Assembly (NCBI RefSeq): GCF_025061645.1
Contig: NZ_JANYMP010000003.1
Span: forward strand, 124,001 to 188,000
DNA from: Umezawaea endophytica
Lineage (GTDB): Bacteria; Actinomycetota; Actinomycetes; Mycobacteriales; Pseudonocardiaceae
Direction: 5' to 3'
DNA: 64,000 nucleotides
Shown in pieces: positions 33,846-42,759 of this stretch. Each line of letters opens with the position of its first letter. The stretch's first letter is position 1. The translations under genes were made by a program, and so were the position numbers. The notes under the pieces were generated by a model, which saw nothing but the letters and a program-made list of their open reading frames with translations, was not told the DNA's origin and searched no databases.

Positions 33846-33866
33846 CACTCTAGGCGACTCACTAGA
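33846..33866. repeat. Direct repeat copy 1 (operator candidate)
   Basis: This 21-bp copy begins CACTCTAGGCG and ends TCACTAGA; it equals the copy at 33907 at 19 of 21 positions. This copy also contains a perfect inverted repeat CTCTAG-N8-CTAGAG (33848-33867), a likely dimeric regulator site. Confidence 0.7.
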
Positions 33867-33906
33867 GATTCGCGGACTCCGCCGAACGTCCCAAAGGATG
33901 CGCGAA

Positions 33907-33927
33907 CACTCCAGGCGATTCACTAGA
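33907..33927. repeat. Direct repeat copy 2 (operator candidate)
   Basis: This 21-bp copy begins CACTCCAGGCG and ends TCACTAGA, 61 bp after copy 1. The inverted arms are imperfect here (CTCCAG, CTAGAT), suggesting a weaker site for the same protein. Confidence 0.65.
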
Positions 33928-34122
33928 TCCGCCACACCGGGGTTTCCCTCGACACAATGGCACGATTCGACCACAGTGGACCCGAAAAGGCGTCGACACT
34001 GGTCACGCGGGCGATATTCGACACGAACCGCCCCTCGGCACACCAACAACAGAACTTAAGGATGAGGTACATCACACAGGACACCAGTTGATCAGTACGT
34101 GAATGTGGGATAACACCTGTCG

Positions 34123-37100
34123 ATGCATCTATTTCGGGACCTTTGGAATACGTCGCCCCGACGTACCGGACTGGTCCTCTTCCTGGTAGTGCTGGGCGCG
34201 GCGGGCCAGTCGGTGGCCGCCGCCGTGGCGGGCGGTGTCCTCGTGCACCGGTCGGTCCCGCTGTTCCTGGTGCTCGCCGCCGCCGTGCTCACCGCGACCC
34301 TCGCCGAGGTCGCGATCGGCCTCGCGATGGCGCGGCTGACCACCGACTGGGCCGCCAGGATCCGCGCCGTGCTGTGCCGGTCGGCGTTCGGCCAGGACCT
34401 GCCGACGCTGGAGGCCACCCCCGTCGGCGAGCTGCTCGACCGGATCGACAACGACGTCCACCAGGTCGGCTCCGAACTGCGCCGCGGCGGTGTCCGCCTG
34501 GTCCAGGCCGTCGCGGTCAGCGCGCTGTCGGTGGTCACCGCGTTCGTCGTGTGGTGGCCCGCCGGTGTGGGCATGTCGGCGCTCTCGGTTGTGCTCGTCC
34601 TCGCGCTGCGCCGGACCAGCCGCCGCATCCCGCCCGCCCGCATGGTCGAGGAGGAGGCGTGGTCGGACCTGATCGGGGTGATGGAGGAGGCGGTCCACGG
34701 CCAGGACGACATCCGGACCACCCTCGCGCGTCCCTACGTGCTGAAGCTGTACGCCACGCGGGCGTCGGCGGTGCTGCGCAAGGGTCGCGCGGTGTGGAGG
34801 CTGACCGCGAAGGTCAACGGCGTCGCGACCGCGCTCCTGCGGATCGGTGTCGCCGCGGTCGTCGTGGTCGGGGTCCTCGCCCTGACCACCGGGCAGGTCG
34901 ACGGTGCCCGGCTGACCGCGATCTGGTTGCTGTGCGTCGGGTTCGGCCTCACCGTCGACAACGTCAGCCGGGCGCTGCCGGAACTCCAGTCCGCGCTCGG
35001 CGCCTGGGGACGCGTCCGGCAGTTGCGCGAAGCGGAGCAGGAACCGTCCGGCGGACGTCCGCCCGCCGAAGGCGATCTGGTGGTCACCGGCCTCACGTTC
35101 CGGTACCCGACCACCGGCCAGGGGCCGAAACCCCCCGCGGCGCTCGCCGACGTGGACCTGGTGTTCCGGGAAGGGGCCTCCTACGCGCTGGTCGGGAGGA
35201 CCGGTTCCGGGAAGTCGACCCTGGTGAAAGCGCTTACCAGAGCGGTGGAAGTGCCGCGGGGCACCGTTTTCCTCGGCGGCATCGACCTGCTGGACCTCGA
35301 CGTCGGGGAACTGCGCCGGTGGATGGCCGTCGTGCCGCAGCGCACCGAGATCCTCGCGGGCACCCTCGCCGAGAACATCACGCTGTTCGACCCGGATCTG
35401 CTCCAGTCGGCCGCGCGCGCCGTGGACGAACTGGGCTTGACCGAGTGGGTCGCCGACCTGCCCGACGGCCTCGACACCAGGCTCGGCGACGGCGGGCACG
35501 TGCTCTCCGCCGGGCAGGAACAGCTCATCGCGTTCGCCCGGATCCTGGTCCGCGCGCCGCACGTCGTGATCCTCGACGAGGCGACCGCCCGGATGGACCC
35601 GGTGACCGAGGCGAGGGTGCGGCGCGCGACCGAACGACTGCTGCGCGGCCGGATCGGCGTCATCGTCGCGCACCGGCTCTCGTCGGTGCGGCACTGCGAC
35701 GAGGTCGTCGTCCTGGCCGACGGGAAGGTGCTGGAGGCCGGACCGATGGCGCGGTCGGCGTGGATCACGCGGTTGCTCCCCGCCGACGTCGACCACCCCG
35801 CGCCCGCCGCCACCGCCCGTGAGGACGCCGCCGACGCGGTTCCGGCGAAGAGCGCACCGCCACCGCTGCCGTCGCCACCGCGGACCCGGACGATGCGCGA
35901 GATCCTGCGGCTGGCCGTCAACGACCCCCGGTTCGGCCTCAGCGCGGTCGGGGTGTTCGTCCTGCTGAAGCTCATCGGTCTGGACGGACCGCTGCTGCTG
36001 CAACTGTGGGCCGACCTCGTCGACGGCTCCGCGCGGACGGTCGTGGCGAACGCGGTGGCGATCGTCGTCGCGCTGCTGCTGTTCCCCCCTGGGGCCTACC
36101 TGACCGCGAGGCGCTACCCGGAGTGGTGGACGCGCCAGACGCTGCGGATCGGCCTGCGCATGGTGCACGGGCAGACCGGCGCGCGCCGGATCAGCGCCCA
36201 CAGCCCGGCCGAGGTCATCGCCCAGAGCGGCGACACCGACCGGGTCGTGTTCCTCGCCGACAACCTCGTGGACATCTGCATCGCGCTGGTCACCCTCGTC
36301 ACGATGACCGCGATCTCCGGGACGCTGGTCCCGGCGCTGTTCTTCAGCGGGGCGATGGCCGTCTCGGCGCTCACCGCCACGCTCTTCGCGCCCCGCATGA
36401 AGCGGTTCGCGCAGCGCACGGTCGCCGCGCGCGCCGCGCTCACCACCACGCTCGCGTCGGCGCTGTCGGCGGCCCGCACGGTGAAGCTCGCGGGCGCGAC
36501 CGGGGCCGTCCTGACCCACCTGGACCGGCTCGACCGGGAGCGCAACGAGCGGCTGCGCCGCGAGATCGCCGCGCAGGTCTGGTCCCGCTCGACCCCGTCG
36601 GTCGTCAGCGGGGTGTCGCCGCTCGCCGTGTGGGCGCTCTACCTCGGCGGGTCGCTCTCCTCCGGGGCCACCCTGATCGCGGTGGCGGCGCTGCAATCGG
36701 CCCGCTGGTACGCGTGGGTCAGCGCGTCCCTCGTCTCGCAGCTACCGTCCGCCCGCGTGTGGACCGACCGCACGGTGGCGATGACCGGTTCCGCCGCCTA
36801 CAGCGCGGCCGTTCCGGGGGTGGACCTGTGGACGGGTTCCGCCCCGGCGACCCCCGCGGCCACCAGGCATCCGTTGCACACCTTGGAACTGCGCGGCTTC
36901 AGCGCCGTGCACGAGGACGGCACCATCGGCGTCCACGAAGCCGACCTGACCGTCGAACGGGGTCAACTGGTGCTCGTGATCGGCCCGGTCGGGTCCGGCA
37001 AGTCGTCACTGCTGCGCGCGCTCGCCGGGATCGTGCACCACACCGGCGGCCTGCTGTGGAACGGACGACCGATCACCGAGCCGGAGACGTTCCTGCGCCC

Positions 37101-37557
37101 CAACCAGGTCGGCTACGTCGCGCAGCTACCGCGGGTGCTCTCCGGCACCCTCGCCGACAACGTCGGCCTCGGCCACGACGTCGACGCGGCGAACGCGATC
37201 TCCACCGCCCAACTGGAGCACGACCTGACCAAGGAGGGGAGCGGGACGGCCCTGCTCATCGGGCACAAGGGCACCCGGCTCTCGGGCGGCCAGCTCCAAC
37301 GGCTCGCGCTCGCCCGCGCTCTCGCCCCGACCACCGAACTGCTGATCGCGGACGACGTCTCGTCCGCCCTCGACGCGGCCACCGAACTGGAGCTGTGGCG
37401 GGCCCTCCGCACGAAAGGCGTAACGGTGGTGGGCTCGACGTCGAAACGCGCGGCGCTGGACCAGGCGGACCACGTGGTGGTGCTGATCAACGGGAAAGTG
37501 GTGGACCAGGGGAAATGGCCCGCGCTTTCCCAAACCTGGTTGCACCTCACTGGCTAA
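34123..37557 (+). CDS. Tandem ABC exporter (two TMD-NBD halves in one chain)
   Basis: The protein has 1144 residues: membrane domain 1 (about 15-290), NBD1 (about 320-550), membrane domain 2 (about 600-890) and NBD2 (about 915-1140). NBD1 has Walker A GRTGSGKST (near 357), signature LSAGQ and ILDEAT. NBD2 has GPVGSGKSS (near 954), signature LSGGQ and LLIADDVS, where the catalytic Glu is replaced by Asp; one ATP site is therefore probably impaired, as in many heterodimeric exporters. Half exporters are usually separate genes, so the fusion is notable. It is divergent from the radical SAM operon and probably exports or confers resistance to the product. Confidence 0.9.
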   Translation: MHLFRDLWNTSPRRTGLVLFLVVLGAAGQSVAAAVAGGVLVHRSVPLFLVLAAAVLTATLAEVAIGLAMARLTTDWAARIRAVLCRSAFGQDLPTLEATPVGELLDRIDNDVHQVGSELRRGGVRLVQAVAVSALSVVTAFVVWWPAGVGMSALSVVLVLALRRTSRRIPPARMVEEEAWSDLIGVMEEAVHGQDDIRTTLARPYVLKLYATRASAVLRKGRAVWRLTAKVNGVATALLRIGVAAVVVVGVLALTTGQVDGARLTAIWLLCVGFGLTVDNVSRALPELQSALGAWGRVRQLREAEQEPSGGRPPAEGDLVVTGLTFRYPTTGQGPKPPAALADVDLVFREGASYALVGRTGSGKSTLVKALTRAVEVPRGTVFLGGIDLLDLDVGELRRWMAVVPQRTEILAGTLAENITLFDPDLLQSAARAVDELGLTEWVADLPDGLDTRLGDGGHVLSAGQEQLIAFARILVRAPHVVILDEATARMDPVTEARVRRATERLLRGRIGVIVAHRLSSVRHCDEVVVLADGKVLEAGPMARSAWITRLLPADVDHPAPAATAREDAADAVPAKSAPPPLPSPPRTRTMREILRLAVNDPRFGLSAVGVFVLLKLIGLDGPLLLQLWADLVDGSARTVVANAVAIVVALLLFPPGAYLTARRYPEWWTRQTLRIGLRMVHGQTGARRISAHSPAEVIAQSGDTDRVVFLADNLVDICIALVTLVTMTAISGTLVPALFFSGAMAVSALTATLFAPRMKRFAQRTVAARAALTTTLASALSAARTVKLAGATGAVLTHLDRLDRERNERLRREIAAQVWSRSTPSVVSGVSPLAVWALYLGGSLSSGATLIAVAALQSARWYAWVSASLVSQLPSARVWTDRTVAMTGSAAYSAAVPGVDLWTGSAPATPAATRHPLHTLELRGFSAVHEDGTIGVHEADLTVERGQLVLVIGPVGSGKSSLLRALAGIVHHTGGLLWNGRPITEPETFLRPNQVGYVAQLPRVLSGTLADNVGLGHDVDAANAISTAQLEHDLTKEGSGTALLIGHKGTRLSGGQLQRLALARALAPTTELLIADDVSSALDAATELELWRALRTKGVTVVGSTSKRAALDQADHVVVLINGKVVDQGKWPALSQTWLHLTG

Positions 37558-37615
37558 GTTATGCCTATCTAGAGGTCCAAGTCGACAGCTTGACGCTCTG
37601 TGTCAGGATGGAAAC

Positions 37616-37873
37616 ATGCGTACACCGGACGCCGACAAGCCACTCACCGAACTGGACGCCCGGATACTCGAGGGGATAGCGAACGGCGAGTCGAATGTGC
37701 AGCTCGCGGGCCGGTTGCACTTGAGCAGACAAGGCATCGAATACCGAGTGGCCGCGCTCCTGCGCAAACTACAGGCCCCGAACCGCACCGCCCTGATCGC
37801 CCGTGCCTACACGCTGGGCTTATTCGGCAAAAGAGCGTGGCCCCCCAAGGTGCGCTCGGAGTTCGTTCGCTGA
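37616..37873 (+). CDS. Orphan LuxR-type HTH protein
   Basis: The protein has 85 residues, consisting only of a GerE/LuxR HTH domain: LTELDARILEGIANGESN, then the recognition region HLSRQGIEYRVAALLRKL, then AYTLGLF. There is no receiver or ligand domain. Start ATG 37616 has GGATGGAAAC upstream. It lies 58 bp after the exporter gene and may be co-transcribed with it. Small LuxR proteins often act as cluster regulators in actinomycetes; the repeats before the exporter (CTCTAG/CTAGAG arms) are a candidate target. Confidence 0.88.
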   Translation: MRTPDADKPLTELDARILEGIANGESNVQLAGRLHLSRQGIEYRVAALLRKLQAPNRTALIARAYTLGLFGKRAWPPKVRSEFVR

Positions 37874-38192
37874 TCTTCACCTCAGAACGCTGTGACCTGG
37901 CACGATCGCGCGACCTCCCGATCCGGGTGGCCCTTGCGCAGGCGGGACCGGGTTCGATACGGGTACCGCCGATTATCACCCTCCCTTTCGGTCGGTCACC
38001 ACCTATATGACCAAAAGGGACTCCGCGCTCGACGGCGACGCTATTATCCCACGTCGTCGTCGAGCGCCACTGGCGTTCCGGTCGAGCATTACCACGAACC
38101 GCGCCGATTCACCGACTCGGGCCTACGGTTATCCGATTCGCGAAGATCCCCCGAGGAATGGAGCGGAACTCGTCGCGAGCAGGAAGGCTATC
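37874..38192. other. 319-bp spacer without a recognisable gene
   Basis: This lies between the LuxR stop and the stop of the convergent SARP gene. No convincing open frame, RNA gene or strong hairpin is seen. A short inverted motif GGTCA...TGACC occurs near 37995-38015. GGGTTCGAT near 37950 resembles a tRNA T-loop but has no matching stem. Confidence 0.4.
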
Positions 38193-41054
38193 CTAAGAAC
38201 GCGTACTCCACCCCCGCGCCGGGTTCGTCATCGCGGTTGTCACCGCCGGGCGGGTCAGGCGCGATTCGACGCGGGCCGCGGCCTCGTCCAGGTTCCGCTC
38301 CCGGTAGAGGGCCGCGGATCGGCGCCAGGCCGCGCGGGCCAGGTCCGGATCGGTGTGCGCGTCGCCGATCGCGGTGAGGGTGGCGGCCTGCCGGTAGGTG
38401 TTGTCCAGGTGGCTCCAGTGGTCGAGCGCCTCGCCATAGTGACGCAGGGCCTGGACGCGGTCGCCGGTGCGGGCGGCGATGGCGCCGAGGTTGTCCAGGC
38501 TGTCGGCCTGGCCGTACACGTCGCCCTGTTCGAGGCCCAGGACCAACGCGGACTCGCAGTACCCGCGGGCCTCGCCGTGGTGACCGAGCCGGGTGTGGCA
38601 GGAGCCCATCATGCTCAGCGCCCGGACCTCCCACCTCGTGTCGCCGACCTCGCGGTAGAGGTTCCGCGCGCTGGTGGCGTGCGTGAGCGCCCGCTGGTCG
38701 TCCTCCTCGTGGGTCCACGCGAGCGCCAGGATGAAGTGGACGCCCGCCTGCCCGAGCGTGTCACCGATCCGCTCCGACAGCGCCAGCGACCGCCTCAGGT
38801 GGAGCAGCGCCTCGTGCTGCCTGCCCAGCGGGGCGTAGACCAGGCCCAGTCGCCGGTGCGCGCGGGCCTGCACGGCGACGTTGCCGAGCCGCTCGGCGGC
38901 GGCCAGCCCCGCGCGCCACGACGCGATGTTGTCGTGCAGGTGACCGCGCCGGTAGTGGAAGTTGTCCAGCGTCCAGGCCAGTTGCCACACGGCCGTGTCC
39001 CACCCGATCTCCTCGACCACCGCCCGCGCCGCCAGCACGCACCGGTGGTTGGTGTCGAACCACGCCATCGCCGCCGCGTCGTCGGGCGGCGAGTCGGGGA
39101 CGCAACCCGCGGCCGGTTCGCCGAGGTCGATCGCCGGGTGCTGCTGGTCGAGCAGCCTGCTGCCCGCGTAGGCGGTGTGGAGGTAGAAGTCGACGACCCG
39201 GCGCAAAGCCCTTTCCCTTTCCGCCTCCGGCTCCTCGGCCAGCGCGACGGTGTGCGCGTGCCTGCGGACCAGGTCGTGCAGCCGGTACCGGCCGGTGACC
39301 GGCTGCTGCACCAGGTGGTCGTCGACCAGGCCCTCCAGGAGCCTGCCCGCTTCGGCGCGGTCCACCGCGGCGAGGGCCGCCGCCGCGGGCACGTCGATGT
39401 CCGGGCCGGGGTGCACGCCGAGCAGGCGGAACAGCCGCCGCTGGGCCGTTTCCAAGCGCTGGTAGGACAACGCGAAGGCCGCGGCCACGCTGCGGTCCCC
39501 CGCCGACAGCTCGGTGAGCGGCGACCCCGCCTCGACCAGCCGGTCGGCCAGGTACCGCACCGTCCACGCCTGCCGCGAGCGCAGCCGGGCGGCGGCGATG
39601 CGGATGGCCAGCGGCAGGTGCCCGCACCGCTCGACGACCTCGCGGACGGCGTCGGGTTCGGCGTCGGCCCGCTCGTCGCCGACGACCCCGGTGAACAGCG
39701 CGACGGCGTCCGCCTCGGGCAGCACGTCCAGCGACAGGATGCGCGCCGTCTCCAGGTCGACGAGCCTGCGCCTGCTGGTGATCAGCGTCAGGCTCCGCGC
39801 GGTGCCGGGCAGCAGCGGACGGACCTGCGCGGCGTCCGCGGCGTTGTCCAGCAGCACCAGCACCGAACGCCCGGCCAGTTCCGCCCGCCACAGCGCGGCG
39901 CGCGCGTCCTGGTCGGCGGGGATCCGCTCGCCCGGCACGCCCAGCGCCCGCAGCAGCAGGTCGAGCGCGGCCATCGGCGTGACCGGGACCTGGCTCGGGG
40001 TGTGGCCGTGCAGGTCGAGGAACAACTGCCCGTCGGGGTAGTGCTCGGCGAGCCGGTGCGCGGCGTGCACGGCCAGGGTCGTCTTGCCGACACCCGCCAT
40101 GCCGTCGAGCGCCTCGATGACCATGGCCGTGGGCACGGTGCCGTGCCCGCTGTCGAGCAGCCTGGCCAGCTCGCCCTTCCGGCCCGCGAAGTCCGCGATG
40201 TCGCCGGGCAGGTCGTTGCGCGCCGGGCAGGACCGCTCGGCGCGGACGGGCACCGCCGTGGGGGCAGGCGGCGCCGTCAGCCGGTCGTCGTTGGCCAGCA
40301 CCCGGCGGTGCACCTCGACGAGCCGCGGCGAAGGGTCGAGGCCGAACCGCTCGGCGAGCACGGCACGTGCCTTGGCGAACGCGTAGAGCGCGTCGGCCTG
40401 CCTGCCCGCCCGGTACAGCGCGGTCATCAACTGGCCCCACAGCCGGTCGTGCCCTGGGTGCCGGTCGGTCAGCTCGGTCAGCTCCTCGACCAGCGTCCGG
40501 CCCGCGCCCGTGGCCAGCTCGGCTTCGACGCGGTCCTCGACGGCGCCGAGGCGCAGTCCGGTCAGCCGCGCGGCTTCGGCCCGCAACCGCGGGATGTCGG
40601 CGAACTCGGCGTAGGCGTCACCGCGCCACACCGCGAGGGCGAGCGCGAACCGCTCGGCCGCCGTCGCGGGGTCCGCCGCGTCCCGGCCGGACGCGACCAG
40701 CGCCTCGAACCGGGCGGCGTCGACCGCGTCGGGCCCCACCCGCAGCACGTACCCGGCCGGGTGGGTGGTGATCAGCTCGTCCGCGGGCGCCAACGAGTGC
40801 CGCAGCCGGGACACGTACGTCCGCACGGTCCGGTGCGCGTCGCGCGGGGCGTCCGCGCCCCACAGCGCCTCCACGAGCGTCCCCACCGACGTCACGCGGC
40901 CCGCGTCGGCCGTGAGGAGCGCGAGGAGGGTGCGGATGCGGGTACCGCCGAGGTCCAGCACGCGGTCCCTCAAGCGCACCTCCAGCGGACCGAGCACGTG
41001 GAACCGCGGCCCGTCGCCACCGACGTCGAGGCCCTTCCCGTTACCAGTCCCCAC
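38193..41054 (-). CDS. Large SARP/AfsR-type regulator (SARP-NB-ARC-TPR)
   Basis: The protein has 953 residues from GTG 41054. The layout is an OmpR-like winged helix (FHVLGPLEVRL at the start), a BTAD domain (about 110-260), an NTPase domain with Walker A GMAGVGKTTLA (near 318) and TPR repeats in the last 250 residues. These regulators activate antibiotic clusters. Longer starts (ATG 41177) would run through the triple heptamer at 41127-41155, so a start after it is preferred, although no start has a well-spaced ribosome binding site. It is divergent from a second SARP gene and sits between two biosynthesis-like operons, so it is the likely activator of one or both. Confidence 0.9.
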   Translation of the reverse strand: MGTGNGKGLDVGGDGPRFHVLGPLEVRLRDRVLDLGGTRIRTLLALLTADAGRVTSVGTLVEALWGADAPRDAHRTVRTYVSRLRHSLAPADELITTHPAGYVLRVGPDAVDAARFEALVASGRDAADPATAAERFALALAVWRGDAYAEFADIPRLRAEAARLTGLRLGAVEDRVEAELATGAGRTLVEELTELTDRHPGHDRLWGQLMTALYRAGRQADALYAFAKARAVLAERFGLDPSPRLVEVHRRVLANDDRLTAPPAPTAVPVRAERSCPARNDLPGDIADFAGRKGELARLLDSGHGTVPTAMVIEALDGMAGVGKTTLAVHAAHRLAEHYPDGQLFLDLHGHTPSQVPVTPMAALDLLLRALGVPGERIPADQDARAALWRAELAGRSVLVLLDNAADAAQVRPLLPGTARSLTLITSRRRLVDLETARILSLDVLPEADAVALFTGVVGDERADAEPDAVREVVERCGHLPLAIRIAAARLRSRQAWTVRYLADRLVEAGSPLTELSAGDRSVAAAFALSYQRLETAQRRLFRLLGVHPGPDIDVPAAAALAAVDRAEAGRLLEGLVDDHLVQQPVTGRYRLHDLVRRHAHTVALAEEPEAERERALRRVVDFYLHTAYAGSRLLDQQHPAIDLGEPAAGCVPDSPPDDAAAMAWFDTNHRCVLAARAVVEEIGWDTAVWQLAWTLDNFHYRRGHLHDNIASWRAGLAAAERLGNVAVQARAHRRLGLVYAPLGRQHEALLHLRRSLALSERIGDTLGQAGVHFILALAWTHEEDDQRALTHATSARNLYREVGDTRWEVRALSMMGSCHTRLGHHGEARGYCESALVLGLEQGDVYGQADSLDNLGAIAARTGDRVQALRHYGEALDHWSHLDNTYRQAATLTAIGDAHTDPDLARAAWRRSAALYRERNLDEAAARVESRLTRPAVTTAMTNPARGWSTRS

Positions 41055-41126
41055 ATCCTCCAGGGAGCGACCACCCACACTTCCAGATACACCGCGACCG
41101 GAACGGGCTCCCTCCCACCTGGAGCG

Positions 41127-41155
41127 TCGACGGACTGTCGACGGTTTGTCGACGC
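41127..41155 (+). promoter_or_regulatory. SARP operator: three heptamers with 11-bp period
   Basis: TCGACGG, TCGACGG and TCGACGC start at 41127, 41138 and 41149, separated by ACTG and TTTG. Heptameric direct repeats spaced by 4 bp (one helical turn) are the established binding pattern of SARPs such as ActII-ORF4 and DnrI. The site is in the intergenic region of two divergent SARP genes, pointing to auto- or cross-regulation. Confidence 0.8.
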
Positions 41156-41283
41156 GCCTTGCGACCGTGGCACCCATGACCTTCGTCGGACCGGGACGGG
41201 CACCTCCGACCCGAGGCATCGTCCAGGGCCTTCCGCGCACGACGCTCCGGTGGACTCGTAGGCAGAGGTGATCTGGGGGGATC

Positions 41284-42759
41284 ATGCGTTTTCTCGTGCT
41301 GGGGCCGTTGCAGGTGGTCGACGGCGATCGGACCGTCGTCATCCGGGGGCTCACCCAACGATCGGTGCTCGGTTTCCTGCTGCTCAACGCCAACCGCGTG
41401 GTGGCCACGAGCAGGTTACTGAAGGCGTTGTGGCCCGACGACGCCCCTCCTTCGGCCCGGCAGATCCTCCAGAACGCCGTCTCGAACCTGCGCAGGGCGT
41501 TGTCCCCCAGCGGATCGGTGGTGCTGTCGACGCGGGCACCGGGGTACGAGCTGAGCGTCCCGACCGACGCGGTCGACCTGTTCCGGTTCCAGCGCCTGGT
41601 GGAGGAGGGGCGGGCCGAACTGGCCGCCGGGGCACCGGTGACCGCCGCCGTGCTGCTGCGCGAAGCGCTGGCGCTCTGGCGCGGGTCGGCGCTCGCCGAC
41701 CTGGTGGAGAACGGGGTCCGGTGGCCCGAGCTGGAGGTCCTGCGCAACGCGCGGCTGGACGCCGTCGAGGACTACTTCGGCGTGGTGTTGCAGAGCGGGC
41801 GGCACCAAGCCGTGCTGGCCGAACTGGAGACGGAGGCGGAGTGCGAGACCTCCCGCGAGCGGCTGTCCGGCCAGTTGATGCTGGCGCTGTACCGGTGCGG
41901 CAGGCAGACCGACGCGCTCGCGGTCTACCGCCGCACGCGGACCGCGCTGATCGAGGAGGTGGGGCTCGAACCGAGCCACGAGCTGCGACGCCTCGAACAG
42001 GCGATCCTCACCCACGACCCGAGCCTGATGCCCGCCGAACCCGCCGCGCCGGTGGCGGTCGTCCGGCGCGACGCGCCCGCCGTGGAGCACGGCCACGAGG
42101 TGGAACTGCTGCGCGGCGTCGCGGCACGGGTGGGCCACCGCGCCCGACCTCACCTCGTGACGCTGCTGGGAGTGCCGGGCGTCGGCAAGACCCGCCTCGT
42201 GGAGGAGGCGCGGTGCCGGTTCGCGCGGGACGGGATGACCGTGCTCGTCGGGCGGACGGGGCCGTTCGCGGAGAACGCGGGGTTGACGGCGTTGGGCGAG
42301 GTCATCGCGGCGCACTGCGGCATCCGGCGCGACGACCCCACCGCGGTCGCGTTCGGGAAGCTGGAGCAGGCGGTGCAGGACGTGGTGGACCGCGACGACG
42401 CGGACCGGGTGCTGCTCGCGCTGGGCGCGCTGGTCCTGTCGCCGGGGTGGCGTGTGCCCGCGGGCGAGGTGCTGTCCGCGTGGGGCTCGATGGTGGGGAG
42501 GATCGCCGCGACCCGCCCGCTGGTCGTGGTGGTCGAGGACCTGCACGACGCCGAGGAGGCGGTGGTGGACTTCGTGCAGGACCTCACCGAGTCCGTCGGG
42601 CAGGTGCCGCTGCTGGTGATCGTCACGGCCGGGCTCGACCTGCTCGCCCGCCGCCCCGGCTGGGGCGGGGGCGGGCGGCAGGCGACCACGGTCACGCTCG
42701 ACCCGCTCCCGACCGCGGAGGAGACCAGCTTCCCGATCACGCACACGTTCAGTTGCTGA
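41284..42759 (+). CDS. SARP-type regulator with truncated NTPase domain
   Basis: The protein has 491 residues. The winged helix (RFLVLGPLQVV; HTH through residue 90), BTAD (about 95-245) and the start of an AAA/STAND domain with Walker A GVPGVGKTRLV (near 297) and Walker-B-like VVVVEDLHDAEEA are all clear. The protein then stops soon after VTLDPLPTAEE, where full-length relatives continue for hundreds of residues with the rest of the NTPase and TPRs. The last 15 residues look unrelated. The stop overlaps the convergent EamA gene by 11 bp, suggesting truncation at a recombination junction. Start ATG 41284 has a GGGGGG ribosome binding site. DNA binding should be intact. Confidence 0.88.
   Translation: MRFLVLGPLQVVDGDRTVVIRGLTQRSVLGFLLLNANRVVATSRLLKALWPDDAPPSARQILQNAVSNLRRALSPSGSVVLSTRAPGYELSVPTDAVDLFRFQRLVEEGRAELAAGAPVTAAVLLREALALWRGSALADLVENGVRWPELEVLRNARLDAVEDYFGVVLQSGRHQAVLAELETEAECETSRERLSGQLMLALYRCGRQTDALAVYRRTRTALIEEVGLEPSHELRRLEQAILTHDPSLMPAEPAAPVAVVRRDAPAVEHGHEVELLRGVAARVGHRARPHLVTLLGVPGVGKTRLVEEARCRFARDGMTVLVGRTGPFAENAGLTALGEVIAAHCGIRRDDPTAVAFGKLEQAVQDVVDRDDADRVLLALGALVLSPGWRVPAGEVLSAWGSMVGRIAATRPLVVVVEDLHDAEEAVVDFVQDLTESVGQVPLLVIVTAGLDLLARRPGWGGGGRQATTVTLDPLPTAEETSFPITHTFSC

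Larger units (their letters stand above)
33733..34122. promoter_or_regulatory. 390-bp divergent promoter region with repeats
   Basis: This region separates the radical SAM operon (leftward) from the ABC exporter (rightward). It holds no gene. It contains two 21-bp direct repeats (33846 and 33907) and three copies of TCGACAC (33949, 33993, 34018). A possible exporter promoter is TTGATC at 34088-34093 with TAACAC 17 bp downstream, leaving almost no leader. It is noticeably less GC-rich than the flanking genes. Confidence 0.6.

Noticed and set aside
37940-37975. tRNA-like T-loop GGGTTCGAT
   Set aside because: The flanking bases do not form the 5-bp T stem, and no anticodon or acceptor arms are found nearby.
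41055-41747. Longer start for the large SARP gene
   Set aside because: It would translate through the triple heptamer operator and antisense to the other SARP gene; the winged helix begins directly after GTG 41054.
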